In this document: positions 48,878 to 61,235 of the stretch, in pieces
How positions within the stretch are numbered: the first letter of the stretch is position 1
Layout: each line of letters starts with the position of its first letter
Source: Nymphaea colorata
Taxonomy: Eukaryota; Streptophyta; Magnoliopsida; Nymphaeales; Nymphaeaceae
Direction of reading: 5' to 3'
DNA length: 64,000 bases
Assembly (NCBI RefSeq): GCF_008831285.2
Contig: NC_045139.1
Span: 19,944,412 to 20,008,411, forward strand
The notes under the pieces: model-generated
What the model was told of the DNA's origin: nothing
The model's input: only the letters and a program-made list of their open reading frames with translations
The model's database searches: none
Translations under genes and position numbers: made by a program

Positions 48878-49437
48878 CTAAGCCTGGTTATCTTTTCCCC
48901 CAACAGGAGTATCATTTTCGGTACCAACATCATGGAGCTCCACATGTACCTCAGACTCTTCCAGAGGAGGCAAGCTACCAGCATCAACAGCCTGAATCTC
49001 TATATGTATTTCAGATCTATCCGGAGGCATAACGTTGGCATCATCGGCATCATGAATTTGCACGTTTATCTCTGCTTGGCTAACATTTCTTTCAAGGACT
49101 CTCACTTGGGCCTCAATCCGTGGGCTCTCACTTGTTCGCTTTCCTTGCGCTTGGCCGTTAACTTGAGCTACCACTCCACCTTCTCCTCCTGCATCACCAA
49201 CCGCTGCTGCCTGATCCACAGCTCTGCTGACGATCAGCTGAACATTAGAGGCCCCGACACTCAACCGGACTTCGCTTATTACACGCTCACTCGCAGACAC
49301 CTCGGCTCCATTCCGCCTACGGTACATCAAGTACAAGACGATCTGAACGACTCCCAACAAGAAGCCCAGCACATTTGGAAGCTGATCATCGCCAGACAAT
49401 GTGACAGTCGCATCATAATACACTCTACAAAATTTTT

Positions 49438-49512
<75 letters not shown>

Positions 49513-52500
49513 AGAGAGAGATCATGAATCACTTGAACATCGAAGCAAAAACTTGGTAGGGTAGAAATTTGAATGATGCTACGGCTGAGGATTTGCTTCA
49601 TGCACAGCCGACCCCATTCATTTCATTTCAAGGATTCTACTCATGCAAGCACCCTGACGCAATGCATTTGCGTAAGTATCTAAAGCTGGTTATATGCACT
49701 ATTGTGTATACAATGTACCATTCTAATATAATGACGATAACGCCTCTGGTTTTTAAAAGGAAAATCGTTATTTATAATGATGAAAATGATAATTGAAAAA
49801 GTTAACAATTCCAAAAGACATTTCTTTTTAAAAAACCTATGAAAATATGTCAACTCTCAGTTCCTTTTTTAGTGATGCATGCAACTTACTCTCCTATGTG
49901 AGTAATGGGATGGATAGAACCAAACTTCGGATATAGCAAATTCAAGAATATATATATATTCAAAGAGTACAAATGGAAGTTGCTAGATAGCAAAAATTAA
50001 AAAATTATCACTATGAAAGAAATCGCCTCGGGAGCTTTTATGACGGCTTATAGTGGAGCAAGATTTATAGTGTTTTCATGGTGGAGCGTGATTGACATAA
50101 TCTGTTTCATAAAATTTCAAGGGTATAATATCAATATTATTGATCTGCAAAAAGTATAATAGAAGGTGTCAAACCGTGATTTTGTAGAATTTTTCTTTCT
50201 AATATTAAATTTTGAAAAATTCACCACCCCTGCAAGGAAACATGAGTGTTGAACCAAGACAACAATTCTGGAATAAAATTTTGAATGGATATTTTGTGCT
50301 AAGCATGGAGAGAAATAATTTATACAATTTGTAGGATCAGCAATTAGACGTGGGGCTAAGAACAGCGGAGAGATTTTACCGCAACGAAGAGATCACGGAT
50401 AACAAGGCCATAGACGAACCAGATGACAGCGCCCAAGGTGAGAAAGCAGGACAAGTGAATTGGCACACCCTTCACGCACTTCGTCCTTATCTCTTCTCTC
50501 TGAAGCACAACTGTTTCAGGTAAGCACAAAAAGTGAAGGAAAAAATAGGAAACTTCTTTATATTACTAGTGCTCACTTGATTAGCAGTAATTGCCCGTAT
50601 TCATGCTCTGTTTTCAAGTTTTTCCAAGTGCATGCTCTACATTTCTTCTTTAAAATTGGATGAAATTCATCTCCTTGAGTTAATAAGAAAAGTATTTTAT
50701 CCTACCATGCACCAGAAAGCCAAAATTTTCACCCTTTCCTTACCCAAGGTTCAGGCCTGTTTCTAGGTTTCATGCAGTGTGCTTTAATATATGCATTGAT
50801 GACTTTCTTTTTAGCATTGCAAAGGGTTGACAACACCCTTGACAGTCAAATCAGAGACTGACTGCCCTACCATCCTTGACAAGATTACCTAAAAGAAAGA
50901 CTGTCCCACCTTTGATTTAAGGATGATCTTGGACATAAACAAAGAGGTAAAGATGATTTTAAAACAAAGAATTAATTTTAAAATTGTGTTTTCTTGTTGT
51001 CTAATTAAGTATGATCCTATAAGGTTTTAGATATTAACAATCCACATTCCCACTTATAAAATTCTTTTCAATCAGTTTTTGGAAGTGAAGATGGCATTTG
51101 CTGATTTCCATGATTACGTTGAGAAAACAAACATACCTTCAAACCTCGACTAGATAAGAAACTAAAGGAAACGGAAGGACATATTTGTCAGTTACTTATA
51201 AGTCTGGCACTTTTGGAAAACCTAAATGAGGCTCCCATATCAAAAACATGAGAGATGTCTTTCTCTTTTTCTTTTTGTACCTTTTCCTTTCTTTTGAACA
51301 AAGAAGGAGGAGTTTGGCAGACACTTACGAGATTATCAAGTGCAGTTCCAGCAAGTACAACACGTCTTCGACTTGGAAATTTTAAGTCCAACCCTTAGTC
51401 AAGTGAGTGAAACTCTTATTAGCACACCTATTAGCTTATGTATTGCTAATGGTTTTTTATTCTAATGAAAAAGTTGAAAGCTAAGAAAAGTGTATGATTG
51501 AACAACATAACACTTTATCATTAGGAAACAACACACACACACACACAAACAGGCACAAGCACATTCATTTAATGGAGCCTTAAACTTGACAGTTCAATTC
51601 AATCACTGACTATTAATTGTAAACAGCGGTGGAGAAAGTTCTTTGGCTAGTTTGAACCAATGTTGTTAGTTTTTAAACATTTGCACAGTTTCTTTTTTGT
51701 AAAATATTTTTTGTTAGTATTTTTTGCCAACTCGCCATTTCAGACGGACAATCGTCATTTAAAACACTGGTTATTGGATGTATTGTATCGGACAGACATT
51801 CTTATAGACGATTTCAGTATATAATATATATAACTTTTCTTGAATACTTTTACTTTTTACAACTTTTTTGTATTTTTCATTAATTTCTTTTAAACCAACT
51901 TTTTTTTTAAAAAAAATTTTGGTCAACCAGCAGGCTTCAGCTGTTTCCAACACTGAATAGAACTGAATTTGACCGTCGAGTTATACATATGAACGAGGAG
52001 ATACAAATCAAGGTTAGAGAACTAGGAACTGAAATACAGGGTAATTCAAGTACCCGAAATGTGTTTGTGGTCATATGTTTACATTTGTCATAAATAATAC
52101 GAAACGCCACTATGCAAGATTCACCTTTGACTACGTTACTGGAAAATTTATTTTATCGTCTATTTAGAGTTGCGATTTGTGTCCGAAGCTGCATGTTATA
52201 TTTCTCATGCTCATGCCGCGATCAAACCGTAAAATGTTAAAGCATTAAGACTAAGCAATAAAGTACCGCACATTTTGCCCGTGGCTTTTGGTTGTCGTGA
52301 GGGTTCGAATCCTTCTGTCCCCAATATTGACTTTTCCATGTAATAAGAAAAACGATGCATCGTCCTCCTGCCCCTTCCTTCTTGTTATTACAGATCCATC
52401 CCTTATTAGAATTCGACAACAAATACCATTTTTTGCTGTTTTAACTTTGTGAACTCAATGCATACTTGCCCAAAATATCCACGCCCTATGGTTTTAGGGT

Positions 52501-55500
52501 TTATGCATTCGATGAAAGGAAAACCAGCTTTATAGCCAAAATTAGTTGAATCAGTAATTTGGATTACTTAATAAATTGAAGGGAAGGATACCTTGTTAAT
52601 AATGTCTATGAGGTAGTTATATATGAACGTGTCCAGGACTCATATGGGGCCAATGATTTCCTTGATTCTATGTAATATACTTTCAACAAAAAAATAGGCA
52701 TGCATTCTTGTGCCTATAGGCATTTTTCTCTGAAACAAACCACATAAAAGCTTTGTGTTCATGCCAAAAACCTAATTACAGACATAAAATTAAGTAGGAT
52801 TTTCCCATGCATGGATAAAACTGTATAAGCAAAAAATTTTAAATGGCATATCATATACATACACTAAGAGGCCGTTTGGGAGCTGGAATAAGTGTCCCAT
52901 AAATTTGCCCCCAAATAGTGGGGAATTGTAAGCATTCCTCATGGCTAGTCCGGTTGGGAGCTTTTCGAGAATTCCCCACCACCAGCACTGTTGGGAATTC
53001 TCAAAGAATTACCAGTAGCTGATGTGCATTGGCAAAGCCCTGTATTATTGCCAACGGCTTTTAATGTTGGAAATTGAATTCCCCACAGTATTTTTCCCGA
53101 CGGCCATGGATCCATGAGAAATTCATTTTCTCATGGCTTTAAGGGGGTTTGCCAACAGTTCAAGCCGTTGCTAAGACCCAATATTGTTGTATAGTGTTAC
53201 ATGAACCTGCATTAATCTTTGGGTTTGATTTAAGGGGCACCCACATAGTGTTTCATCTACCAAACAACCGTTAACTAGAGTATGTCTTTCTTGATTTGTA
53301 TGTGAACTATTAGATATTTGAAAATGGAGAATGCTTTTGAGCAATCAAATTTGGGAAAATGCAGTCAATTTTTTTCCAAAGTTAACTTCCAAGATCGCCC
53401 AAATGGATTAAATTTGTCTGCCTCAATGGAATATTTGGAACATCATGAAAGGGGGGAAATATGAACGTGGTAGAGTGTTTGTTAAATTTTATAAATGCTT
53501 GAAAGTAAATTAATGACATAAGTAGGGGAAAGGATTTGTACCAGTTTGCTTAGTGGAGCTGCACAGACGAGGACCGCAACGACAGAACAGATGCCTCCCA
53601 GGATCCCTTCTTTCTTTTTTTTCGAGCATCGTAGCAACAATAACGGCAGCAGAATGCACAAAAAGATCACCCCATTCAGCACCAGAAGTTCAATGACTGC
53701 CCGTATCTGAAAAAATCAAATAGACCCATTACAATCAACATTTACTAATCCTGTTTGCATTGCTATGTGCATGCATTTGTGCGCACGCATGTGGGTACAA
53801 TCGAGTAGAATGATGATTTCCAAAGGAATACTTTAAGATCCTTTTTTTTTCTGAAAATTCCAATCATATCGATGCATTGATCTCCCTATTTTGGAAACTC
53901 ACACATCCACTCTTGCATCAGTTTAGTCGGCACAATATAAGTTTGAGGTCATATGCTTGTACTTTTTTACTTTTTACCTTGGAGATGGGATCAGAAGTTA
54001 ATTGACATCAGGGGTGATTTGATTACTTCATATTTGAAATCCATAGGTCTAATGTGGATCTATGCTTTTTCTAAAGTGGCAAAAGGTCCAAAGTAAAATC
54101 CATGATTAATCAAAACAGGATCTTAAGTATGACCGAAGATCCACATTTGAAATCCTCATTTTGTCTTTTTGAATTAAAAAAATGGTGGGATTTTAGATAA
54201 AACAAAAACGCATGTTCCTATAATAAATGATCTTTTTTTCTTAAAAAAAATCAAACGCTTTCCATTAAGAGGAATGGTGTTCACAAAGAATATAGAAAAA
54301 AGAAAGGAAAAGAATTACAAAGAACAATCTACACAGGCCCAACATGGCCACAATAGGCCTCTTCACAGTAAAAAATAGCCTTCTTTGACAGGTAATTGCT
54401 ACAAACAACAGTATCTGCTCTTGACAGCTTCCCAACCCCAGACCTCAGACAATCATTTTGAAGTGATAAAGAATTTATCGTTTAATATATATTTGGTCTA
54501 TAAAATATACAGCTACAAGAAAAATATACGGTTATATTTTACCTTCCCCTATAAAATATAGGGGTATATTTTTCATGCCGTTACTAAGGAAAAGAAAAAT
54601 TAATCTGAAGAGTTTGAAGCGACAGATGTTGGATCAAGTCCCAGCAACCTTGTTATGTGCGTGCTATATAATGGTGATGAATACGGTGATCACTTGTGGA
54701 ACAATTTTGAAGTGCATAGAGGGACGTATCATACTCTGGCCTTCTTGTCTGCATAGCAGAGGAAGATAAATATGTATATACATTCTGCAACACATCCTAC
54801 GATGTTGATAAACAGAATAGGAATGTTAACGCCCTTCATAGCAGTATAAGCCACCCATAATGAGGCACTGAACAGCGCAACAACGTAAGGCACCGAGTGA
54901 TAGTTGCGAATGCTTCTCTTCTTCCTCACAATTCCGGTAAATGTTATCCTGCACGCGTGGATCCATGTAAACATGCATGAAATTTAGTTCCCACTAATTA
55001 ACCTCAAAAGGGTGAGCACTTGAATGCATGAAACTCTTGCAGGACATCAAGAGAGGAAGAAAGCCATAGAAATTCCACTTACGCTGGTACAAGGAAGGAC
55101 GAAAATGCCACCACGTTGCCTGACTTGAGAAATAAAAAATAGGGTTACCATGTGCCGGAAGCATGAAAGAGGAACAAGAAAGGGTCAAAAGAAAGAGATG
55201 ATCAGGACCCCCTAGTGGGCCTATCTAAGGAATTACATGCATCTTACCAACCCTTTTATTGGGGTTTTCTAAAATTATAGATATGATGTGATTCAGCATG
55301 TAAAATTCTATTGATGGATTATTATATGTTTGATTTGCATTCAGAAACTCATGTTCATGCAGTACATCTGAAAATTTAAAAGAAAAGCTAAAAAGGATAA
55401 TATTGAACATGTTACTGCACAAAATTTTGTAACTACATTGGAACAGAGGCTAGCTATCTATCTCAAAGGAGCAGAACCAGGTGCCATGCAACATTAGAAG

Positions 55501-55774
55501 AATTGTACGGGTTGCATTTTAAACGGTCAATTGATCTTTCTTTTCAAAGTTTTAACCACGAGGTGGCGATCGCCCGTGGTCAAAGGTTCTCAGAACTACT
55601 ACTCGTCGATCTTGGTTTATTTGGAACCATAGATTAAGACTTTTATGGCGTAAAATTTCAAAAGAAAGTTTAGATGTCTATAACATGAACAACAACGATT
55701 TACAACAAAAAGAAAACATTTTGGCGCTTACCCAGAATACTAAAAATGAAAGCCACCTCGTGTGGAACGGCCAT
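48878..55774 (-). CDS. SWEET sugar transporter with extended repetitive C-terminal tail
   Basis: Six exons on the minus strand: 55774-55732, 55119-55083, 54948-54735, 53706-53542, 50499-50380 and 49381-48878 (1083 bases, 360 residues). All introns are GT-AG with matching phases. The protein starts MAVPHEVAFIFSILGNVVAF. It has the two MtN3/saliva triple-helix units joined by a linker helix, seven membrane helices in all. The four pore prolines (P26, P47, P149, P166) and pore asparagines (N75, N196) align with those of AtSWEET1. SVPYVVALFSASLW and PNVLGFLLGVVQIVLYLMY resemble clade III (SWEET9-15), known sucrose exporters; clade and substrate are inferred. The tail after helix 7 (about residues 217-360) is unusually long and acidic, with three 20-residue repeats at 296-315, 316-335 and 336-355. 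The stop is TAG at 48880-48878. The frame reading upstream through intron 5 is a microsatellite artefact. Confidence 0.93.
48896..49075 (-). repeat. Three 60-bp coding repeats in the SWEET tail
   Basis: Units begin AEINVQIHDADD, SEIHIEIQAVDA and SEVHVELHDVGT, each 20 residues, with alternating hydrophobic residues followed by Pro-rich acidic linkers (MPPDR, LPPLEE, TPVGG). A weaker related segment (SPRIEAQVRVLERNVSQ, 279-295) precedes them. Confidence 0.85.
49440..49511. repeat. (TA)n-(GA)n microsatellite in SWEET intron 5
   Basis: About 30 bases of TA followed by about 40 of GA on the plus strand; on the SWEET sense strand this is (TC)n-(TA)n ending about 60 bases before the acceptor of the last exon. 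Confidence 0.95.
52290..52330 (+). pseudogene. Possible tRNA 3'-half fragment in SWEET intron 4
   Basis: GAGGG-TTCGAAT-CCTTC forms a complete T-arm (one G-T pair) followed by TGTCCCC-A, like an acceptor strand plus discriminator. It resembles the 3' end of organellar trnQ (GGTTCGAATCCTTC.GTCCC). No matching GGGGACA 5' strand or D-arm lies upstream, so at most it is a fragment; a coincidental B-box is possible. Confidence 0.3.
52868..53271. mobile_element. 404-bp MITE (Tourist/PIF-Harbinger-like) in SWEET intron 4
   Basis: Imperfect terminal inverted repeats: the left end GAGGCCGTTTGGGAG matches the reverse complement of the right end, ACGGTTGTTTGGTAG, at 10 of 15 positions. TAA at 52865-52867 and 53272-53274 is the expected 3-bp target duplication for this superfamily. 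There is no coding capacity. Confidence 0.6.
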
Positions 55775-55898
55775 GACTCCGATATAAGCTAGTGAGGGAG
55801 CGGGCCTTCCAGATAATGCCTGTTGCAAGGGTACGTACTTGATCAGCAGGTTCTAAAAACCAATGCAATTTCCCCAACTGGTGCTCGTCATTAGCCTC

Positions 55899-55906
55899 AT
55901 TTATAG
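55899..55906 (-). promoter_or_regulatory. Putative TATA box of the SWEET gene
   Basis: CTATAAAT on the minus strand, about 125 bases upstream of the ATG, would give a short 5' leader of roughly 90-100 bases. No other TATA-like element lies closer. Confidence 0.5.
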
Positions 55907-55909
55907 CTT

Positions 55910-57935
55910 TCTGAAATGGGGGCGTGAGACATCTGAGATCTCAAGCGGGCCTGTAGACGAATTCAACACATGTGGTGCAACTGATCATCATGTCGACGGC
56001 GTTGAGTAATTGGTGGTTGTAGAGCACTATTGGCTGAGTCATTAGAGCTGATGATCGCCGGGAATTGACACTCCGTTGGTAATGAAAATTATTTTAGAAG
56101 TCTAAGTAAGCCTACGTCATCGAACGTGGCTACCAATAAGCCGTCACTTTTCTGGTTATAAAGCTAAAGACTTTAAGGTCGACCAAAGTTTGAAACGTTT
56201 GACCATCTTACATTGTCGAGTTTATAATGTTAGGGGTCAATGCTATGGATTTCAACATCAAAAAGCTTTAAATCATAATAGATCTGAGGTTTGTGTATTT
56301 CATTTGGATGTGCAACTTACGAATCATTACTAATGCTCTTATAATAATGATTATTTTGCCACAATAGATTTTTAATTTTTAATCATCCAGCTACATTTAT
56401 CATTATTTATCATTAGACATATTTAAATCCTTTTTTTATATATATTTATACTCACATACATACACAAAGCATAACAGAGCCTTATGCACACACAATGCAC
56501 CAGAGTTTTTGTAAGGTTTTCATAAGGGTTTTGAACCAATGGACGTCTTAGATTTGCTCGCTCAGTCCTCATATGTACACGATTTTTTAATGTTCAACTC
56601 AGCCGATTTCTTTTGCTTGGTTTCTTTCTTACAGTTGTGCGACTAATCAGATCTTATGGCTTAGTGTGTAAAATAGACAAAAAGAGGCTACATGAAGTGT
56701 CTTTGCTAAAAAATGACTTAAATATTAAACAGAACATGCTGGCACATGAACCCACGAAGAGGGTTTTTTTTTTTTTTTGTGTCACCGCTTATGTATAGAC
56801 ACACAATTAATTTTTGGGACTCATTCTAACATAGCGTGTAAACTTTCAACAGCTTTTGCAAAACATAATTATTTAGTTTTGATCTCCATATTTGAAAACA
56901 TATACGTTGATATAAAATATTATGGCTTTTAAAAATTAGAAAAAATCAAACTGCTAATTTTGAAATCACATTTGCAAACATAAAAACTACTGTTTCTAAT
57001 TAAATTCACATTTTTTCGAATGTAAAAATCATATACGTAGGATAGACAGTAGAAAAAACCAGTCAAACAAAATCGTTAAAAATTGCAAAGGATGTTGTAA
57101 AATCACCAATATAAGTGTGTGGGAGCTTCATGCTGTCATGTTGTGGATGTAGTCAAATGACTACAAATTAAAAATCTATCATTAAAAAACAATTGTCATA
57201 CGAGCATTAACGATGGTTATGATGCAACAATGGTTGGTATTTTTATAAATGAATCATGGTGCATTGAATTAGCAACATCTGCCATGTTGATGTGGCAGCA
57301 TAGAATTCTCCTATACACACACAGTCCCCTCCGAAATTTTTTCAGAAAATTTATTTGGTCATGTTGTTTGTCATGGCTGGCCTTTAAGAGATTTACAGCT
57401 CAACTAAAGGCACGGCGTTGTACGGATTCATATTTGGACCAGATTTGGATTTGAATAAGTATTCCATATTCAATGCTCTTACATTTTAAAAATCAGCCAA
57501 ATTCGGTTAAAAATTCTGATTCGGATTCATGAATGTAAAAATTGGACTCGGATTGTCAAATTGGATTTCAGATTTGAATATATTTTTCCTTTATTCATAT
57601 CTGAATCTGAATATGTTAATATCCAAAAAATCACATATCCAATTCGAATCCTAGGACATCCTATGGCTGTTGATCACATATTTTTTTACTTGTAGATTAA
57701 TTCGCAAAGCAAAATATGGTGTTTTATTGGTCAGTAAATCCAACCAGAAGCTTGTTGGCTTCAGTAGTATATTAGAGCTTAAGCAGCGACAAAACGGAGA
57801 ACTAATTTTTCATTTAAAACAGTGAAAAAGTTTTGGGTACCCAAGCTGTTGAGTGTCATCCCGTCCATGATCATTAAGGCTATTTAGAAGGTGATCAGTA
57901 AAGGGAAAAAATTCACAATATATATATATCGTCAT
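55910..57935. other. SWEET upstream region and AT-rich intergenic DNA
   Basis: No gene recognised. From 57,430 to 57,660, variants of GGATTTGGATT / ATTCGGATTC recur, a cryptically simple stretch. A 12+ base T run lies at 56,765. Confidence 0.4.
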
Positions 57936-57959
57936 ATCTAATTGGGTATGAACAGGGGC

Positions 57960-58983
57960 CGAGACTGGTAATATTAGACCAACCCTGCAACTGACCCACA
58001 TACAACCCTTTTGACAAGAACAAAATGCGTACTGGCCCAGGCTGGGTCTAGGCATTACCAAGTCCAATTAAGTCGTCGGGTCCAATGAAATCAAATCCCA
58101 ATCCAGATAGAATTAATGGGTAAGCTCAGTCCCAGACCCAATTAGTTTAAATTATATCCAGAGTTAACTTTTAGTCGTATAATATTGATCAATAGGTTTC
58201 AGACTTCGGTCATGTGCGTACCAAACTGAGACAAACCAGATACTTGTTCTGGATCTCGAAGTGTCACCTTTATTTTTCACTACTAAATCCAATTACACGA
58301 GAACTTGTTTCTTCCTTATTGACGAGATGATAAGGGCATGAATGTGGCGAATAAGATATGCAGTGAATATAATTTTAGGCGCTCTCTGTCTCTCATGCGA
58401 TGCCCTACAGTACTAGAGATGCAAATGAAAAACCGAAGGATTAATTTCTCGCCGCCAATGAATGCTCCGTTGACAAGTGGGGTTGTATTTTGATGATTGT
58501 CTTGTTTAGTCGTACTTGAAATGGCAAACAACGAAATTAAGCTATGAATTTAATATAGCAAAGAATGAGGTATACCGATTTTGGAGAGAGAACGAGACCA
58601 AAATCTGGTCCATCGTTCTCTTATCTTCCCCTACCAATGATGTATACTTGAAATACCATGCAAGACGATCGAGTTCACTCTTGCACTTTCTCTCTCCGAA
58701 CAGAAATTAATGGAGTCAAGTTACAGACTCATAATTGCCCTTTCTAATTCGTAGCATAACCATGTGTTCCAGGGTGGTGAGACCAGTCTAGGAGCAGTGA
58801 TCCTTGTCTCATAACATCAATGACTCGGATATTCAAAAAACAAACGGTAGAAAAAGATGACATCAACGACTCCCGGCCATTACTTCTAAAATAAAAAATA
58901 TGTGCGAACAAATAGGCAAGGGAATCATCTCTCACTCAATTTACTTTGAGACGATACCAGGGGTATTTATTTTATTCTCATAA
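57960..58983. repeat. Dispersed duplication, copy B
   Basis: Same-orientation partner of 25,720-27,015. The match ends exactly at TTCTCATAA (58,975-58,983), where a CACTA-type terminus begins; copy A continues AAGGCGGTAAC at this point. It lacks about 310 bases present in copy A. Confidence 0.8.
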
Positions 58984-59300
58984 CACTACAACAAAATGGG
59001 TCAGGAGTGGTGCTATTTGTACATTATCTCTAGCGCTAAATTTCGAAGCACAATTGTGCCTTAAAGAACCCTGGGATTGCTCGGCTGATTGCCAATAAGT
59101 TCTTTGGCAGTGGTTCAGGAAGTGCCAGAGTTGGTCTCAGCTTTATGTGTGTAAGTTAGGTGAGAGCTCTAGCGCTAGTGCCATAAATCTCTTGGTGGTG
59201 ATCCATCGAAAACTAGAGCCACTAAAAGAGGTCCAGCTCTATGTTTCCTAGCACCAGCAAACCTCATTTTTCGTGAAACCATTACAACCAAAACCTTTTC
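58984..59300 (+). mobile_element. CACTA-type (En/Spm-like) transposon end
   Basis: CACTACAACAAAATGGG starts at 58984, close to the usual CACTACAAGAAAA terminus, and follows TAA, a possible 3-bp target site. Palindromic TAGCGCTA occurs at 59031-59038 and 59170-59177 within CTCTAGCGCTA contexts, as subterminal repeats do in this superfamily. The opposite terminus (TTTTGTTGTAGTG) was not found, so length and completeness are unknown; 59,300 is a nominal limit. Confidence 0.6.
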
Positions 59301-59950
59301 GCGTGACGTGCAGATGACTTCCACTCAATGAAATCCCTCCCTCTGCATCTCTCGCCGATGAAAGCTCTCTCCACTTCATCTCCCCATCAGGAAATCAGAC
59401 TGTGTAGGTTTTTCATTCGATCGTTTTTGGAGGCGGTCCTGCAAATGTTTTTGTGTAGGTGAGAATAATATGTGGAAAGATACACAAAACTCTTCCGGTT
59501 ACTCAGCTTCCTGCTGCCCCTTCCCTTCCCCTCTCATGCTGCTCATTGGTGTTCCGGCAACATCTAGTCTGACCAGCTTCCATCCTCATGGCCGACCGGT
59601 TGTTCAGCCTGCCTGGTTATTTCCAACGTCCTCGGTGGCGACTATTTTTCGAATAAAGACCCTTTTGTATTGAAGTACCTATGTCGGCAATGTCTTTGTC
59701 TCAATCTCGGCCTCTCTTCCTCACCCGAAGCACCTCCCACCCTCTGAAACGACGTTAAAGTTTCAGTTTCCTAATTCATCTCCCTCTCACTCTCACTCTT
59801 TCTATCCCTCTATCCATCTGCACCATTAGCCATATGTGGCTGTGGATTTTTTAATTACCAGTAGTCACTTGCTCGTTCTGCTATTTTCTCTCTCTCTCTC
59901 TCGGTTTGCTTTGATTCACTTGATGTGGTTTTTTGCATCCCTGCATAGAC
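59301..59950. other. Unassigned DNA, possibly interior of the CACTA-like element
   Basis: Pyrimidine-rich with short plus-strand frames of about 65 codons; nothing recognised. Confidence 0.35.
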
Positions 59951-60446
59951 TTGCAGTGTGTTGTGTTGACTGGAACGTAAGATCATTTGGTGGGCCGACA
60001 TATGTCTATGAGGAATTTCAGACATTATAGTTGTCTTAACGTAAATATCCGCTTAAGTGATTGCATTTTGGGATATTACGTCATTTTAGATGGTATGAGA
60101 TAATTTTGAAATGTATAGATACCAGTACGCAATTACGGACTCTTTGATGGGTCGAATTCATAATTGTCCTCATTATATAATGGTAGTGGTCCCTGGGGTC
60201 TTGTAGAACAGTTGCCTTCAGTTTCTAGGGTTTTCTCTTCCCCATCTGAGAGAGACCTAACGCGCACTGCACGTACCCTGGAAGATCCTGCTGCAATCTT
60301 CTCGTAAACCAGATCAGATGGATTCAGGTACGCTTCCGCTTCAGTCTAAGGTTTTGTTTATTTCAATGATTTAGCATGAGTATGATCCTATTTTAGAGTA
60401 TATACGTTTGGTTTTGTATATGCATGAGAGGAGAAATCCCAATAAT

Positions 60447-60459
60447 TGGTATCAAAACC
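60447..60459 (+). other. Primer binding site of the right-hand copia element
   Basis: TGGTATCAAAACC compared with TGGTATCAGAGCC. Confidence 0.7.
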
Positions 60460-60539
60460 TATGCTCGTTGTTGAATCGTTGATTTTTTGGCGTTCTTCCC
60501 TCTTCGATTCTTCCCCTGTTTTCTGCTGGAAGAGTTTTA

Positions 60540-61190
60540 AAAAAAAAAAACCTTTGCGTGGGAGAGCAACGGAAGCCGTTGGACTTCTGCTGCAGTGGCC
60601 TGAGGCATAAGGAGGCTATGGACGGCCAGTTTTTCGGCAGGCAATCGTCGTCGGAAGGTGATGGCCGGCTGCCAGCCGTCCTGGCGCGACCCGCCGGTGG
60701 CTCCCTTGCTTCCGTCACAGCCACGAAAGGGGAAGGAATAAGAGCGGTAGGGGCAGGCGACGAAAGGAAGGTGCGACGGCCATCCAAGGGCTGCCACCGA
60801 CGACCTCGATGCCGCCGAACGGGCTCATGCGACCCGCCGGCGCCGACCCAACGTCTCAGGACACCCGCCGGTGGTTTTCCCGCTGCCGTCGCCGTTGTTT
60901 TCAACCCCACACTTCAGAAAAGGGGCAAAATGAAGATGAAGGGGAAACCGGCCAGAATCGACCGGATTCCGGAGGACGTCGGTCCGCCATTGTGGCGGAC
61001 GACGTCCGGCGACGCTGGCGGCACCCGCCGGCGGCCACCCACGGTGTTGGGTGGCCTGCCGATGGAGCTTCATCGCCCACCTGCCATTCGGCAGGCGAGC
61101 AGTAGAGGTGAAACCTATGCCGATCGGGCGGTCAATTTGGGTCGGACCGGGTCGGGTCTTGACAGACCCGATTTGGATCCATCATGATTT
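60540..61190 (+). other. GC-rich leader segment of the copia element
   Basis: An abrupt GC-rich island in AT-rich DNA. It is open on the plus strand for 209 codons (60558-61187) and on the minus strand for 152 (60910-60452), rich in Arg, Pro and Gly on both. The lack of stops follows from GC content, and I see no domain. It lies between the primer binding site and gag, so it is leader sequence or a captured host fragment. Confidence 0.5.
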
Positions 61191-61235
61191 TTAAAAAAAA
61201 AAAAAATTATCGCCCGCCCGCGCGCGTGCGTCTGA

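Noticed and set aside
49382-49525. N-terminal extension of the last SWEET exon (Ser-Leu and Tyr-Ile repeats)
   Set aside because: It is intron sequence reading through the microsatellite; the acceptor at 49382-49383 and the exon 5 donor give an in-phase join.
48932-49564. 210-codon plus-strand open frame
   Set aside because: It is antisense to the last SWEET exon and runs into the (TA)n-(GA)n microsatellite; exon structure and homology support the minus strand.
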